NCBI RefSeq assembly: GCF_051401765.1
Contig: NC_135071.1
Location: 12,750,961-12,814,960, forward strand
Direction: 5' to 3'
Length of the DNA: 64,000 nt
Source of the DNA: Calliopsis andreniformis
Taxonomy: Eukaryota; Arthropoda; Insecta; Hymenoptera; Andrenidae
This document shows, in pieces, positions 24,761-37,640 of this stretch. The position numbers and the translations under genes are program-made. The notes below the pieces were generated by a model. The model did no database searches. It was not told the DNA's origin and worked only from the letters and a program-made list of their open reading frames with translations. How positions within the stretch are numbered: position 1 is the stretch's first letter; each line of letters begins with the position of its first letter.

Positions 24761-26129
24761 AATTGAAAATGGCTCCACTCAATAAACTAAAGGTTAAAGG
24801 TAAAACAGAATAGTCTCTCACAATCAGACACCTGAGACCAAGTTTCCTCCCAGACCTGACGAGGCTGAAACCGAGAAAACAACCGAAAAGTGTTCGCCTG
24901 AAATCCAAAGTCTGGTCACGTGACGCGTGTGCCTTCGCCACTGCTCTTTGCACTTCTGACGCAGCTCATTTTTGTCGAATGCATGATTCTATCTCGAGCT
25001 GAAACTATATACCGTTTACGCCTGATAGAGAGTGGATCGAGAGGGAAACTGAGAAGGGGTGGAGGGAAGGAACCCTGCGTACGTGCCTGGAAATCGTTCC
25101 TCAACGATGACTCGATCATTGACGACCATACGCGCGTATTGCAAACCAACACGCTTTCTTGCCAATCCCTTTCGACACGGATCTGCTTGCTGATACATTG
25201 AATTTGTGATACACCTGTTCGTCGTTCCACCTGTTCTTATTTTCTACCACCTGAAATTGCAACTGTTAACGGGACCATGCTCCACTCTATAAGAAATTAT
25301 TATGATTAGGCGATAACATTACGTACTTTATGCTTTCAGTGATATTATGGCTTTGATAGAAGTAAAATACATACTTCTTGTTCGTAACACAGAGGTATAC
25401 AGTTTGATTACATTTTGATACGTCGTCAAATCTTTACGACAGGTTGCCATTTTGTGATGCTGTTACTCATTGGCAGCAATGTGGCTCGATATTGATGATG
25501 CATGAGTTTGTTTTCATTTATCTGTGTTTTCCTATTATTTATCGTAATATTATTAAAAGCATCTTTAATTTGATTTTTGTTCAAAGTTTAAGTGATAATT
25601 TCAAAATGATTGTAATAATTTGATCACCCACTGTTATCCCTTGAATTTCTTAACTGAGCAGACGTGTTTGTAACTTCAAGTTCTGAAGAATCATGCAATT
25701 CGTTTCCCCAGTTTTCCTTCTACTCCACTTTTCAAATTGCATTGCCTTTCAAGTAGATCACTGTTGGGTTTAAAACTAGTCACTCAATTATTGCAGCTTG
25801 TGGAAAGCTTTATCAATATCTGTTCCATTTTGTCAGAATTTATCATGTTAGAAAGCACAACTAGTTTTAGTGTGCTACACATCTCTAAAATTTATATTTA
25901 TCGTTTAACCGTGTCCTATTGACGAAGTGATGTAAATTTCATGGACTCTTTTCATAGTCTGATGGTAACGTCTCCGATGACACAGAAATAGTAATGGGTC
26001 TCTAGATTTCACAGGAACGGAGCGACGAGAACATACTGAGAGATAAGTCTACTTTACACTTCGTCCATGCTCTCCCAAATCCTCAAATAGAAAGTCTCAT
26101 AAAAATCGTCTTGCCTTTGCGTGAAATCC

Positions 26130-26290
26130 ACATAAATATAGATTCTTATGAAAATCTATATTTTCATAAACATAGTTAAAGAAATAGAACCTAAATAAAA
26201 AGTTAGTTTCAACCTTCATACACTATAATTTGTACTTCACTTTCTAAGTATATGTTACATATTTTTACATATAATTTTCTATAAAGTTAC
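26130..26290. repeat. Partial family A repeat
   Basis: CATAGTTAAAGAAATAGAAC and the CTATAATTTGTACTTC region align with 1890-1960 and 10555-10615. Recognisable ends are absent. Confidence 0.5.
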
Positions 26291-26544
26291 CCTCAACTAG
26301 GAACACTCAATTTTAAGATACAGAAACTTTAATTAAAATCTGTTTCATACTAAATAATTATAAAATCAATATGGTGTTAATTGGAACGTAGGAAAGAGGT
26401 ATATTATATTCCCAACTTTCATTATAAAGTCTTTCATATTTAAATAGGAGCAGTAATAAAAATAATAATATCACGTGGGTCTATCAGACTCTATATCAAC
26501 AGTTAATGGTTAAAATTCCAATAAATGCATAGAAATAAAAACAT

Positions 26545-26990
26545 CACGAAAAATATTCCCTCAAACTCAATACATAAACATTAAATCAAACGTATCTAGT
26601 TATGCCATCTCTGTGCACAAGAAGAATGGTACCAATTTCAAAATAATACTATTTAAGGACTCTCAAGAGCGCCTTAGATACTGTACTCCTCAACTATTCT
26701 TTACACATAAAATATTTTCTCAAATGCAATATAAAAAAGGTTAAATCAGACGTCTCTAGTTACGCCATTTCTGTGCACAAGAAGAATGGTACCAATTTCA
26801 AAATAATACTATTTAAGGACTCTCAAGAGCGCCTTAGATGCTGTACCCAACTCTTCTTTACACATAAAATATTTTCTCAAATGCAATATAAAAAAGGTTA
26901 AATCAGACGTCTCTAGTTACGCCATTTCTGTGCACATGAAGAATGGTACCAATTTCAAAATAATACTATTTAAGGACTCTCAAGAGCGTC
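26545..26990. repeat. 157-160 bp tandem repeat, nearly three copies
   Basis: Units start at about 26583, 26743 and 26900, marked by GTGCACAAGAAGAATGGTAC and CTATTTAAGGACTCTCAAGA. Units two and three are almost identical; the first is more diverged. The array ends 275 bp downstream (minus-strand sense) of the 27266-27516 exon, inside the intron. Confidence 0.85.
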
Positions 26991-27265
26991 TCGAATATCC
27001 TTCAGCACTTCTTGCGTATGAATAAGTAATTGTTCCTCTAGTACAGGTTGGATTCTAAGTAGTACCACAGAACGCTTAACCGTCCCAAAGAGGATCAGTG
27101 ACATTAAAAGCACCGCGTCGTAAAACCCCTAGCGCGGATTCAGTTCTAACTTTAATATTTCCGTCGACGTGGCGCATAAACCTCGTAGCAACGTTCGTCG
27201 CCATAATTCACGAGCCAGTGGGCTGTTCCTTAAAAACTGTCGAGCAAAATGGGAAATCTACTCAC

Positions 27266-27516
27266 TCTCCGATGCGCTCGCCGTTCCAGCATCGTTTGTC
27301 TGGGTACTCCTCGCAGATTGTGTCGGCCAGAGTGCCATAGAAGGTCCGAGACCTGACGACACTGGCCAAGAAATTACCCAGCTGCACGTGCAACTGCGTC
27401 GGTGATGTTCTATGCGTGACAGGCGGTGCAGCTGCGTGCATCTCGGTGCCATCCGTCGATTTCTCTGTTGTACCGTTCGACGCTTGCAATTCTGGACGAC
27501 CGCACACTCTTCGCAC
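27266..27516 (-). CDS. dally: dally glypican, internal coding exon (upstream of the two seen)
   Basis: Internal exon of a glypican, a GPI-anchored heparan sulfate proteoglycan core protein that acts at the cell surface as a co-receptor for Dpp/BMP, Wnt and Hedgehog ligands (family knowledge). Seen: 83 codons plus two bases on the minus strand. It starts in phase 0 with VRRVCGRPELQ after an acceptor reading TTTCAG and ends in CWNGERIG plus GA before a GTGAG donor. Three Cys sit at residues 5, 68 and 76 in the contexts RRVCG, ADTIC and KRCWNG. These match in order and spacing context the KLCAH, GYIC and LCWNG sites of human GPC3. Residues 11-50 form a Ser/Thr/Pro-rich linker with a possible N-glycosylation site (NGTT). 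This is where vertebrate glypicans carry a convertase site, but I see no R-X-X-R here. The last codon is completed by the exon at 2463-2598. The polypyrimidine tract before the acceptor is short, so the 5' edge is slightly less sure than the 3' edge. The GPC3/5-like match downstream favours dally over dally-like (dlp). Confidence 0.88.
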
Positions 27517-27870
27517 CTGAAACACGTCATCACAGCTTTTTTGGTCTCTGTTAGCCTGTACTCCTCGATGGAAACGTGGCTCGGCGACTTGGTATATTGT
27601 CCATTCCTCGAACACTGTGTTTAGAGGACAGGAGATAATTCGTTGTGCGGTGGTTCTTTGGTTCACCATAGTTTGGAATTATTTAGGAGAAACGAGGTCT
27701 ACTATGGAACTTATAGTAGCAACTAAATTAGAGGACCCTCGTGAGGGCTAATTTTATTTTCTACTGCTACCAATACTTTTACTACTGTTTCTGTAGCCAG
27801 ATGGTAAAACATGATATGTCGTGATTTTCTAATTTTTGGATACAGCGATTTTAAAGCTAGGTGCTATGTC

Positions 27871-28045
27871 TTGCAAAAAGTTTTTGATCAACACGAACTA
27901 ATAACAATACGAAGTTAGTTGAAGATATTATAGTTTTTGGAAATGTAAAATCCTACTCTATCAAACTTATCTAATATTCATGTTTTATAAGAAAAATTAC
28001 AATATTTTTAAATAACTTTATACTGTTGGGCTTTTTAGGGAGACC
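27871..28045. repeat. Fold-back interspersed repeat, copy 2
   Basis: Left arm (AAAAAGTTTTTGATC, AATACGAAGTTAGTTG) and right arm (its inverse, with ACAATATTTTTAAATAACTT) correspond to the arms at 331-405 and 476-551. Lies 350 bp 5' of the dally exon on the minus strand. Confidence 0.55.
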
Positions 28046-31000
28046 CATGTGTCCTGAATTGGTACCCTGATTTTCTCTTCATTTTTTTAAGCATGATGGA
28101 GCTAAAAGTTCTACCATATTAACACCTAGATATGCATAGTGTGATACTTTTTATAGCACCTTGAAAAATTAATTACTCGAAGCATCCTAATAATTTCCTA
28201 ATAATTAAAATACACCTATTTTCTTAAATTCTATAAGAAAAAGTTTCTGTGCAACATGGATCTCTTTATTTTCTAAAATTCCGAGCTTCAAAGAGTTAAA
28301 CTATATGATGTAGAAGTATCATAGTTTGCAAACTAATACATCTCATTTGAATATGATACCTTATTTGAATATGATACCAATCATAATTCAAGTTTCAATC
28401 TTTCAATCAAAGTTCTACCACCACTCTCATCGTCACGACACACGGTAAAAACAACTCTGAAAAGAAAAACTGAGAATTGAGAAGTTGAAATATGGTTCTC
28501 GGTACAAATAATCCGTGATCCATAAAGAGGAAATTTTCGTCACTCAAGGGACCAAGAAATGGCAAAAGAGTTTCCAACACGTTACATTTTTAATTTCGGA
28601 ACTCGTTGCCTGTACTAAGCTACTTAGCGCATGGAAGAGTTCCAGGTCACAAGACAAAGTCAGCTTTTCGACGTCCACTGCAAATTACCCTCGCTCATCT
28701 CGCAACAGTATTATCTCCTACTTCCTTTCCAATTTTGCAGATAGGTCTTGCGCTCACATTCCGCTCCCGATTCTGACGCAACAGCAAGGGCATTAGAGGA
28801 TACTCGACGGGAGGTTAAAACACATTAATACAGCTGGTGTATTACGCAGCGGTTTCCTTCGACACCCACGCAGGTGCACCGCGTCACCCTTGACCCGAAA
28901 TATAAAACGATAATGATGTGTTCCGTTTCTACGCCGCGATTCAAATGAAGAAGATTAGAAGATTGGAGGATTATCTCGTGATAAGCGGGCACGCATACCG
29001 AGGGTCTTGCGAGCTCTTCGAGTCGCTGGTAATGTATGGTAATGGGCCGCGTGGGAGAAGAATCGCTTAGCCCTGATCGTTGGGCTTCGAGACAAAGCTC
29101 GGCGAACTTTATTCGAGATCGATTTGAATTAATGGCACGGGATTCCGTGTGCGATAGCATCCTTTGAAATTCAGAAGAGTATTGCATTATTTGAGGTAGA
29201 AGACTGAGTCGGAGTGGTATACTGTTATTTGTTGCTTCGAGAATTGGGTGGATTTGCAAAGATCACTTGGTGAAACATGATTTTCCAATATAACAAGTTG
29301 ATGTAAACTCCTAATCTTAAGTGAGTACTCTGGTCTGGACAAGCAAGTTTATGTTCATCTTTATGAATTTATTTTACTATACAATTTATTTATTTATTTA
29401 CTATGCATGAATAAACAAATTTATTTAGTGCATTCCTGACAATATTTTGAAAGCTGCTAACATTTCCGCAGTTTGTGTTTTAAAACATTGTTTTCAATGG
29501 TTGGTAGCACTAATTGAGCCTCTTCTGATCATCCGAAATAAAAAATCCACAAGTCATGTTTTACGATTGCAAATGTTTACAGTAATTGATATCTTGACGA
29601 CTTATCAAGAATTTGAAAAATTCCACAAGATATTGACTTTTTAAACATAACACCCTAATATATTTCTACATAAAGTATTTCAAAAATCTGAGTAAAAAAT
29701 TTCGATTATATTTAAAAAAAAAAAATGCATTTGCATATTTTGAATGCATCGTTGCGCATAAAAAGATGAAGCCTCAGAAAAACAGGTACAATCATAAATA
29801 GCGTTCAATTTTTCTCTCAACAATGTCCCATTGCATACCTTGCTCTATAATAATAAATATTTAAAATAAGAAAACTCGCTGCCTTATACATACAAATTTT
29901 ATGTATCTTATTAATAAATAATGTCAAGAGTGAAATACATTTTATAAGACACATTGTGGTAAGATTACATACACAGAAGAACCGCTAATATTTTCGCAAC
30001 TGAATGTACGACGAGCTCATAAGTGATATCTAAATGGTCGCATTCAAAAGAAATCTTCAGAGTAGCGATCATTCATTTCGACATACGATTCAACATGTCT
30101 TCTCATGCATGAACGTACGCGTTCAAAGATCTCCAGAATCTCTCGCATTCACATCGCCACAGGAAAAAGCTTCGCGATACAAACGAGCTGCCAAAATTCC
30201 ATTACCATTCACGCATATGTATACATAAAATGTATATCAGTTGTTTGTGGATATGAATATGCATATGGAATCATTTTAAGTTGGCGTTGACATGGAATAA
30301 TATCAGAGTGCATCATTATGCAAGAGCGATAATAACTTTACGATTGCCCCTGAATATATTAATTATTTAGAGCAGAACGCGCTAATATATAAACTGTAAA
30401 GGTACGATCTCATGTGACAGTAAAAGTCATGGCTGTTGTTAACGATACTATACAACAATGTAATAGCATCAAGTTTCACTGTCATATCTAGTTTTCCCGA
30501 CGACAAAAGTCATGACATTTACTGTCATGATCGTAAAAGTCACGATTTAATGTCTCGTGAAAATATATTTATCATAAATAATACTACTTTTCAGATATTC
30601 AAGTTTTCCACGAGGGGCAGACCCGAGGAGGAATTTTAATTATTCATATTTCGTGAACAATTGGTTAAATGTCCCTAGAAATGATTATTGACTTATATTA
30701 TTAGACTAGATAGACTAGACTTCTGAAGCTCTACGAATTGGAAAAGACTTAGGTACTATTACATTATTTCAAAAGTAATCTATTTTATTTCACAGCTAAG
30801 CTTAAGAAAATAAAAGTCTGTTTCAGAAGAAGTTGGAAAATTATTCACAAAATACAGAACTGTCGTAAAAAGATAATAGTATGCATTATCAAAAGCTAAA
30901 TATAACTACAAAGGATAATCTTCAATGGCGTTACTTACAAGATGACCTAAGAAAAACTCAGGAACTGATACTTGGGACAGAGTTCTTCTTACAAGTACAG

Positions 31001-31079
31001 AAGATTAGCTTGAATATTTCAAAAAAAAGACCATCTAAAAACATTCACCTCTAACTCTACCACTAACACAACTAACACC

Positions 31080-31900
31080 ACCTAAAGATTGTGCAATAAT
31101 TTCCTTATCCCTTCCACAAAGCCCCTCTCAACATCTCTCCCTCTCAGCCCTCTTCATCCTCCCCGCCGTCACTTCAATCCTTTTTCCGCCCCACGTAAAC
31201 AAGAAATCCAAGTTGTCCCACTCGCGTTAAATCGAGCGTGCCGCAGAGTCCACAGAAGCTCGCCTATGTTCAGCAAAAAGGGCACTACATCCAGTATCGA
31301 CTCTGGCCTTTGAACGCTTTCAACGTCGAAACACCGAACCCGAAACGAGCCCATGGAAATAATTATCCCTAACGATAGTTCTCGTTGCAGGAGTTCGTTC
31401 CCGATAATCGCCAGCGCCACGAAATCAGAACTTTCTCGTTACGTGATCGCCAGAGCGGGAAGAAAAATACGAGCAAACTGCTCGGGGAAATCCGGCGACT
31501 CTGTTCCCCCCTCCCTTTTCGTTTGCATAGGGTGGTCCCAGGGACCAATCGATACGCGGATCGATGTTACCGCAAAATCAGGCCGAGGGGGGAGGGTATC
31601 GATGTCCGCGATAACGCGATTTCGATAACGAGACGGGGTGAACGACCGAGACCGATGTAATAGAGCAACGTGCGCGTCATTAACAGGGAGACCGACCTGA
31701 AATCTTACTGTTCGCTGGTAATGCGATATTTCTTACGTGCTGTGCCGATGACTCGTTCACAGGCCTCTTCCTCGCTTCCTTCCTCTCCCTCCGAGTTCCC
31801 CTCGCTCCTGGCCCCTCCCTGGGACCCATTCCACTCTTTGCCGCCACCTACGCTGGCGGACTCGCGCAGGTGAGTCACTGGTAAACGGTAATTGAAGACG
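31080..31900. promoter_or_regulatory. CpG-rich intronic island
   Basis: Pyrimidine-rich start (31120-31200), CpG-dense centre (31210-31650) and T/C-rich end (31760-31860). Multiple overlapping short frames on both strands argue for composition rather than coding. Candidate regulatory sequence. Confidence 0.2.
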
Positions 31901-33079
31901 CGGATTCGAGAGGTTACTTCCATTTCGAACTCGACGGTGCATTCTTTCGATAATGGTGGTCCCAATATGGTAGGATTGCGGGATTTTTTGGTGGAATGTG
32001 GTTTTGGATGAATGGTTTAGTATGGTTATGTATTTTTTTTTTTACATTTAGTTAGGTTAACAGTTAGAGCGATATTCTATGAGTTGATTTGCTGGTAAAG
32101 AGTCTAGATAAGATCCCTCAAGTGAGGAAGATTGAAGACTCCTCCAGCGAAGAGTCCTAATTTTCCATGGACTAAATTCTTTTTAATCTTCTGATTTCTT
32201 GTTGTAAGAGAGGGTGAGTGAGGGATTGAGGTGATTTTCTAATTTAGTTTTGGGTTTAGCGCTGGGTGCTTTTGTAACACTTTTTATGAATTAGATACCT
32301 AGACCTAGGTAATGGTACCATGAGGCATTGGCTGCCGCTGTTTAAAATTGAGTGGATTTTAGCAAGAAAATGGAAAGGCTGAATAGAAAAAAAGGAGAAT
32401 TATTAAAAAAGAGTCCTATACTTTTAAAATTACAATTCTGATTTTTGAGAAATTATAAACATCGATACCTTCTTAGATTTTCTAAAGAAACATGTGAACA
32501 TAGTTACTGTTACTTAATATTCTGTTTATTTGAAATTTCAATTTACTCTTCGTTTTTATTGAAACTTACTACTTTTCTCATTAACTCTATCGCTACACGC
32601 CAAATAAGCATTCTGTAAGAGAAGAAGAAGAAAAGGAGAAATCAGTGTCGAGGTTAGCTGTAATAACCGATAATAATTACTCAGCGACAAAACTACGAAA
32701 TGCAAAGTGGAAGGTCGTAACAGCTGCTGCTTCAGTATTCGCGTAATTTTAAGTAACAAATCAGACGTCTATCGGCGGCATATCTCCCACGTAGGGGGCC
32801 GAAGTAATTTTTCAATTCTTGACGTGATATATATCCAAAGTTTTCTCCCCTCCTCGCCGTGAAATATACGGGATCATTACTTTGTACACACAACGAGAAT
32901 CTCGGTTGAGCGAGATGTCGAAAGATTCATCCACTATCTGGGAAGTTCCTGCGATAAGCACAATAAAACTCATATAATTGCTTCGACTGGGGCCAGATTG
33001 TAGAATTGAGGTGTCTGGACAATAATTTCGTATGCAGTTTCTTGACATTTTCAGGTGAGAAAAAGAAAGATATTATAAA

Positions 33080-33212
33080 GGTGGGTCTACACTACATGGT
33101 ATATAATGAAGTTATATAACCTTTTAGAAAAGATAGGTGTTGTACATATATGTCTTTTTTATTTTTAAAAAGTTATGTAATTTTGTTATATAACATGTAG
33201 TGTAGACCCACC
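33080..33212. mobile_element. 133-bp MITE with 19-bp perfect terminal inverted repeats
   Basis: Starts GGTGGGTCTACACTACATG and ends with its exact reverse complement; AT-rich interior with further inward pairing around TTATATAAC. A clean target duplication is not obvious (flanks ATAAA and GTTAG). Perfect ends imply a young element. Confidence 0.85.
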
Positions 33213-36200
33213 GTTAGGAAAAGGCTAGCACTAGCCTCAGCAAATTAAATCAAAGGTATATCTTAAACTGAGGGAACATTGGTAGTTAATTAATAGCCGT
33301 AGCAATTACAGTCGTAACAATTATAGTCGTAGCAAAGTGTTGAAAGATGTAATGTTGTAATAAGATGTTTAAAACCAATATAAACATTTTAATTTTTGAT
33401 TTATGCAGAGTGTTCCAGTTAAATATCTACTTTATTTATTGTTATATGAGAAGACTTCTCAGAACACAGTTTCACTATTTTATGGAACACATGTAACCAT
33501 GGAAATAATTTTTTTCTTCTATCTAACTACAAAACGCCTTCCAATTTTTCCTCAATTTATGCTACGTTCCACATTTCTTGTCGAATTTTAACCAAAACAC
33601 CATCAATCGATTTCATATATTCTTCCTATGAAAATTATATCAAAAACAGTATAATTTAGATGATAATTAACAGAATTATAAAAAAAAGTGTTTATACAAT
33701 TTCAGGTCAACTTTGTTAAAAGTGTTCCAATTCACATCATATTTGGTATCATTTTCATCAGGAGAAATTAATCTTGTCGATCTCGTAGCAATAAAGTAGG
33801 TCTTATTAATTACAGGAAATATAGAGGACTGGATGCACTGATTTCGTAACGTGATATCAGCCACTCCAAGGTCACGTTGGCGAACTCTGAACGCCCCAAG
33901 CAAACATTCCAATGCGGACGAAAGAGGAGCTCGATACCGAAAGCTGACTTTCTTTCTTTCTTTGGAACCATGCTCGTTTCGTGGCGTCTTCGACGCCCGA
34001 GGTTTCCTGTCCCCGTGAAATCGATTGCGAAACTCTTCTCACGGAAATAATTCGACCGACGATCGCGTGTCTCCCTGAATTCCACCCAACCGAAAATAAA
34101 TCTTCTGAAAATTCGATATCCGAGTTTCGGTCGGTGAATTGAGGCCTACATTCTTATATTTTATGTTCAAAACTAAGTTATCTACAAATATTGGAAAATT
34201 CTATTTCTAATATGTGCCACAAAATAAATATAATAAATATAGCAGTAAATAATATTTAAATTTTTGATATTCTAAAAGTTGATTCAAACTTCTTGCCAGT
34301 TGTTTGGAGCCTCTACTTTTGAACTGTACCAAAAAGTAGATTAATATTAAAATATTAAAATTTAAATTTGCTGTGATTCTTCTCATATTTTTACCTCAAT
34401 TTTAATCTATAAATTCTAATATTATTTTACAGTGACAGATAAATTTGAGTATAAACAAGGGAACTCTCATCTACCATTTTCGAGTACTAAAATTAAAATG
34501 GTGCAAATCCCTATTGAAATTTCTCATGTTAAAATACCTATTACCAATAGTATTAATACTCGAAAAAATCCAAGACGAAAAAAGTACCATAACATAATCT
34601 TGCTTCTTTATGAATCACAAGAAACTATAACAAAATAACAATTAGATTTCAAATATTGTTATACGAGTGCTCGTGGGGGTCCAAATAATCCTCACATGTT
34701 CCTACAATACGCGGCGTTTATAGCTTCACAAACCCAACGCATATAAAAGCTCCGAGCTTCAGAATCATTTAGCAAATAATCTACTTTAATACTATAACAG
34801 GAAACTATTCACTGAAGTAGCAATGCATAGACCGAGTGCATTCGCTCATTATCGTAGAGAACACGTTGGGGAAGGTGAAATTTGTCGGGGAATCATATTT
34901 CAATGGCTTCCGTCAACAAGTGGAAGCTGGAGGCTGAAAGATTCATACCGCCTCTGACAGGTATTGAAAAAAGTTGTGCAGAGTGCAAGGCTTGTCCTCA
35001 AATACTGATGAATAACGCATCCTCCTATATCTACAAGACAATACCGTTCCGAAGGTGCTCGTCCATCCACACCCTCGCTCGCTATATATCCTGTCCAGAC
35101 GGATCGAGTTATGGTGAAGAATATAAAATACCATAGCTATTGGAAGCTTCGCTGTGTTCTGTGCCATCAACGTAGGTCGACGTCTGCATATGCATTTACA
35201 TGAATATCTATCTTCAGGGGACTAATAGGAATTCCATATTAGAATTCTAAGGGAGATGGAAGGGAGGTGAGAGCAGTGTTTACATATTTTGTTAGTGTGT
35301 CTGCTGGAGAGAATTTGCTTATGGAAATTACTCCTATAGAGTGCTTCGAAATGATGTGTACTCGATTGATTAGCTATAGAGTAGCTTTCTATAAATACTT
35401 GCTTCAGAATCGGTCGCAGATGGCGGTGGACCTTTTCACAAACGAATGTATTTTTACCCTTATTTTATAGCTTTTATAGGTCACCTGTGAAAGGACGACA
35501 CGCTTGAGGGGAAGTTTCAAAACTGCGTTAATTAACTCTCTGCGAGTTTCAAGTACCAATATTTCATCACTCATTTCTCAGTCTAAGTTAATTCTTTTTC
35601 TATATGGAGGAACAAAATAGGTTAGTCAGCGTTCTTCCCTTGAAAGTTCCTAACGATGCTTCCTTTCATAATCACTGTAGGATTCAAGCAAAATTTTCGA
35701 AGTTTCGCGCTCTAATGAAAAAAGGTTTTCTCGTTCCAAATGCAAAAACAGGGGAACGAGAATTCTATTTACAGATCCAATTTGCGAATCCTACGTGAAT
35801 CACACAGATCGATGTCAACGTTTGCATATTGTTCCAGCGCAGTGTCCCAAACTGTACAGACTGCACGCATGTATGTAAATTTTGATGCACGGCTAACACA
35901 AGGAAATATCACTACGTATGAATACTAAACTTCCTGGCGCAAAACCGATATTAAAATTACATGTCGGACAACTGTTACGATATTCCAAGGGAAGTATTTC
36001 CCATAATAATTCCAACAACAAGTGTTTCCTAGAATTAAATGGACGATAGAGGAGGACGTGATATTGGAACGAAGTTACAATTTCTGTTTGTAGAAAAAAT
36101 TGTTTTGCAATTTATGCATACATTGTGTAAGGCACTGTCAGAATTTGATTTTGTTGAATAATTTTGCGAACCTTTATCGTTTACAATTTTTGAACGAACA

Positions 36201-36659
36201 GCCATATGAAATGTTTGCATTTTCAGTTTAGCTATGTTCCAGGCTCAGACAAACTTCACTTGAAATAATAATAACAAGTAACATTTCAAATGGCGAACCA
36301 TTTCAATTACTCTATTATTTTATTTTATAAATAGCACAGGAAAAGTACCTTTATTTTACGTTAATATTCAATACATACTTGAAAATCTCGAAAAGAAGTA
36401 GTACGTTTTGAAAAATGTATTTAAACGCAAAATATGAAATCAAATGAAAGATTAATTTATTTAATAACCGAAATGAAATAATGTCACAAGATGTAATTTG
36501 CTCATTCCAATAATCTACTGTACAATTATTTCAAAATAAAATCTAGCCAAAGAAGATAGTTAAGATACTCAAATAGACACTTATCAAATATTTTATTTAA
36601 ATAATTACCAAGCCTGCTATGCCTCTGTTTTACAGGTAGAAATTCACAGTCAAGATACT

Positions 36660-37090
36660 ATACCACTTAATCTTGCCAGGCACGCAACAGCGAATCTTAA
36701 ATTCGTGGCTTTAATTCGGTGGCTAAGCGGAAGCCGAGCTCGCGCGGATTGTTCGCCCACGAATTCCTTAAATTAACCGGATTAAAGCTGGAATTTGAAG
36801 GATTCCTATCGCGGTATGCCGTGCAATTATTAAGGCAGCGCGTTTGACGCGTTCCCTGCCTCAACAATGTCAAGGAACAATACCTGCCGTCTTACGCGCG
36901 TTTAGAAAGATGCTGTTGCGTGTGCACGATCAGGACAAGTTTCTATCATGGCAGACTTCCATTAGCCCTGTTACTTTGAGGCGAGCAGGAAACTCACAGG
37001 GTAGAATACGGAATCGCATGCGATACCGTTACTTCATTCCTTGCGTTATAACGCACTCCTGGGGCTGTCACTGACGAGGACAACTCTCGC
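36660..37090. promoter_or_regulatory. Balanced, CpG-containing intronic block
   Basis: Non-repetitive sequence with balanced composition, AATTAAC/TTAATT motifs and GCGCG clusters, sharply distinct from its AT-rich flanks. No coding frame is recognisable. Resembles a conserved intronic cis-regulatory element, but conservation cannot be judged here. Confidence 0.25.
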
Positions 37091-37399
37091 GTAGGTCGCG
37101 TGTTGAGACAGTGGAGGAAACTGCTGATAGAGCTAATTCAATTACCCCTTTACGATTTGGAATTGTGTAACTTCCTGAAATTCACCTTGCTTTCGAAAGT
37201 CGGGCCACCTGAGGCCACCAGGAATCATCACGAAGCTACTCTTGCGTCATTATTGAAGAATGGCTCTGTATATTGCTGTCTGGGTACTTGAAATTCGAAG
37301 GGCGACAAGACTCAGTTTTTTTAACCATGTTGAGCATTCGATCGTTCGTATATCTTGAATAATTATTTGAACAAACTTGGAAAAATTCAATCAGCTGGA

Positions 37400-37640
37400 A
37401 TTCTTAAACAGTTTGGTGGTATTCAAGTTGCTTGCTAAGTTTTAGAGCAATCTTCATCATTCTTGCCTTTATCCAAGCTTTTCCAGGTTTTATCCAAGCA
37501 AACTTTATTACTAAGTTGATTAATAGAGATGATTAAGTTTGCTTGGATAATCAAGTTTACTTGAATACTTAACTTTACTTGAACATCCAAGTACTTGATT
37601 TGGTTTGAACGATTCAAGCTAAGCTTAGCTCAGACTATTT
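37400..37640. repeat. ACTTG/CAAGT-rich degenerate repeat
   Basis: More than ten ACTTG, CAAGT or close variants (for example CAAGTTTACTTGAATACTT) within about 240 bp, without a fixed period. A second such cluster lies at 39380-39745. A 60-residue open frame on the minus strand here is a repeat artefact. Confidence 0.5.

Larger units (their letters stand above)
2599..27265 (-). other. dally: 24.7-kb dally intron
   Basis: Intron bounded by the donor at 27261-27265 and the acceptor at 2599-2606 (minus strand), both with good consensus. Its identity is fixed by the phase-2 join of the two exons. It contains no ORF with recognisable homology. Contents are listed separately: inverted-repeat elements, tandem duplications and several CpG-rich islands. 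Stretches not listed separately (about 3115-4620, 5860-7520, 10700-13540, 14130-14740, 16860-18290, 18420-20960, 21280-23000, 23620-24500, 24760-26130) are AT-rich, mostly single-copy intron sequence in which I see nothing further. Confidence 0.85.

Noticed and set aside
28825..29259. 144-residue minus-strand ORF considered as the missing upstream dally exon
   Set aside because: It lies on the right strand and side, but lacks the Cys pattern and sequence expected just before the VRRVCG segment.
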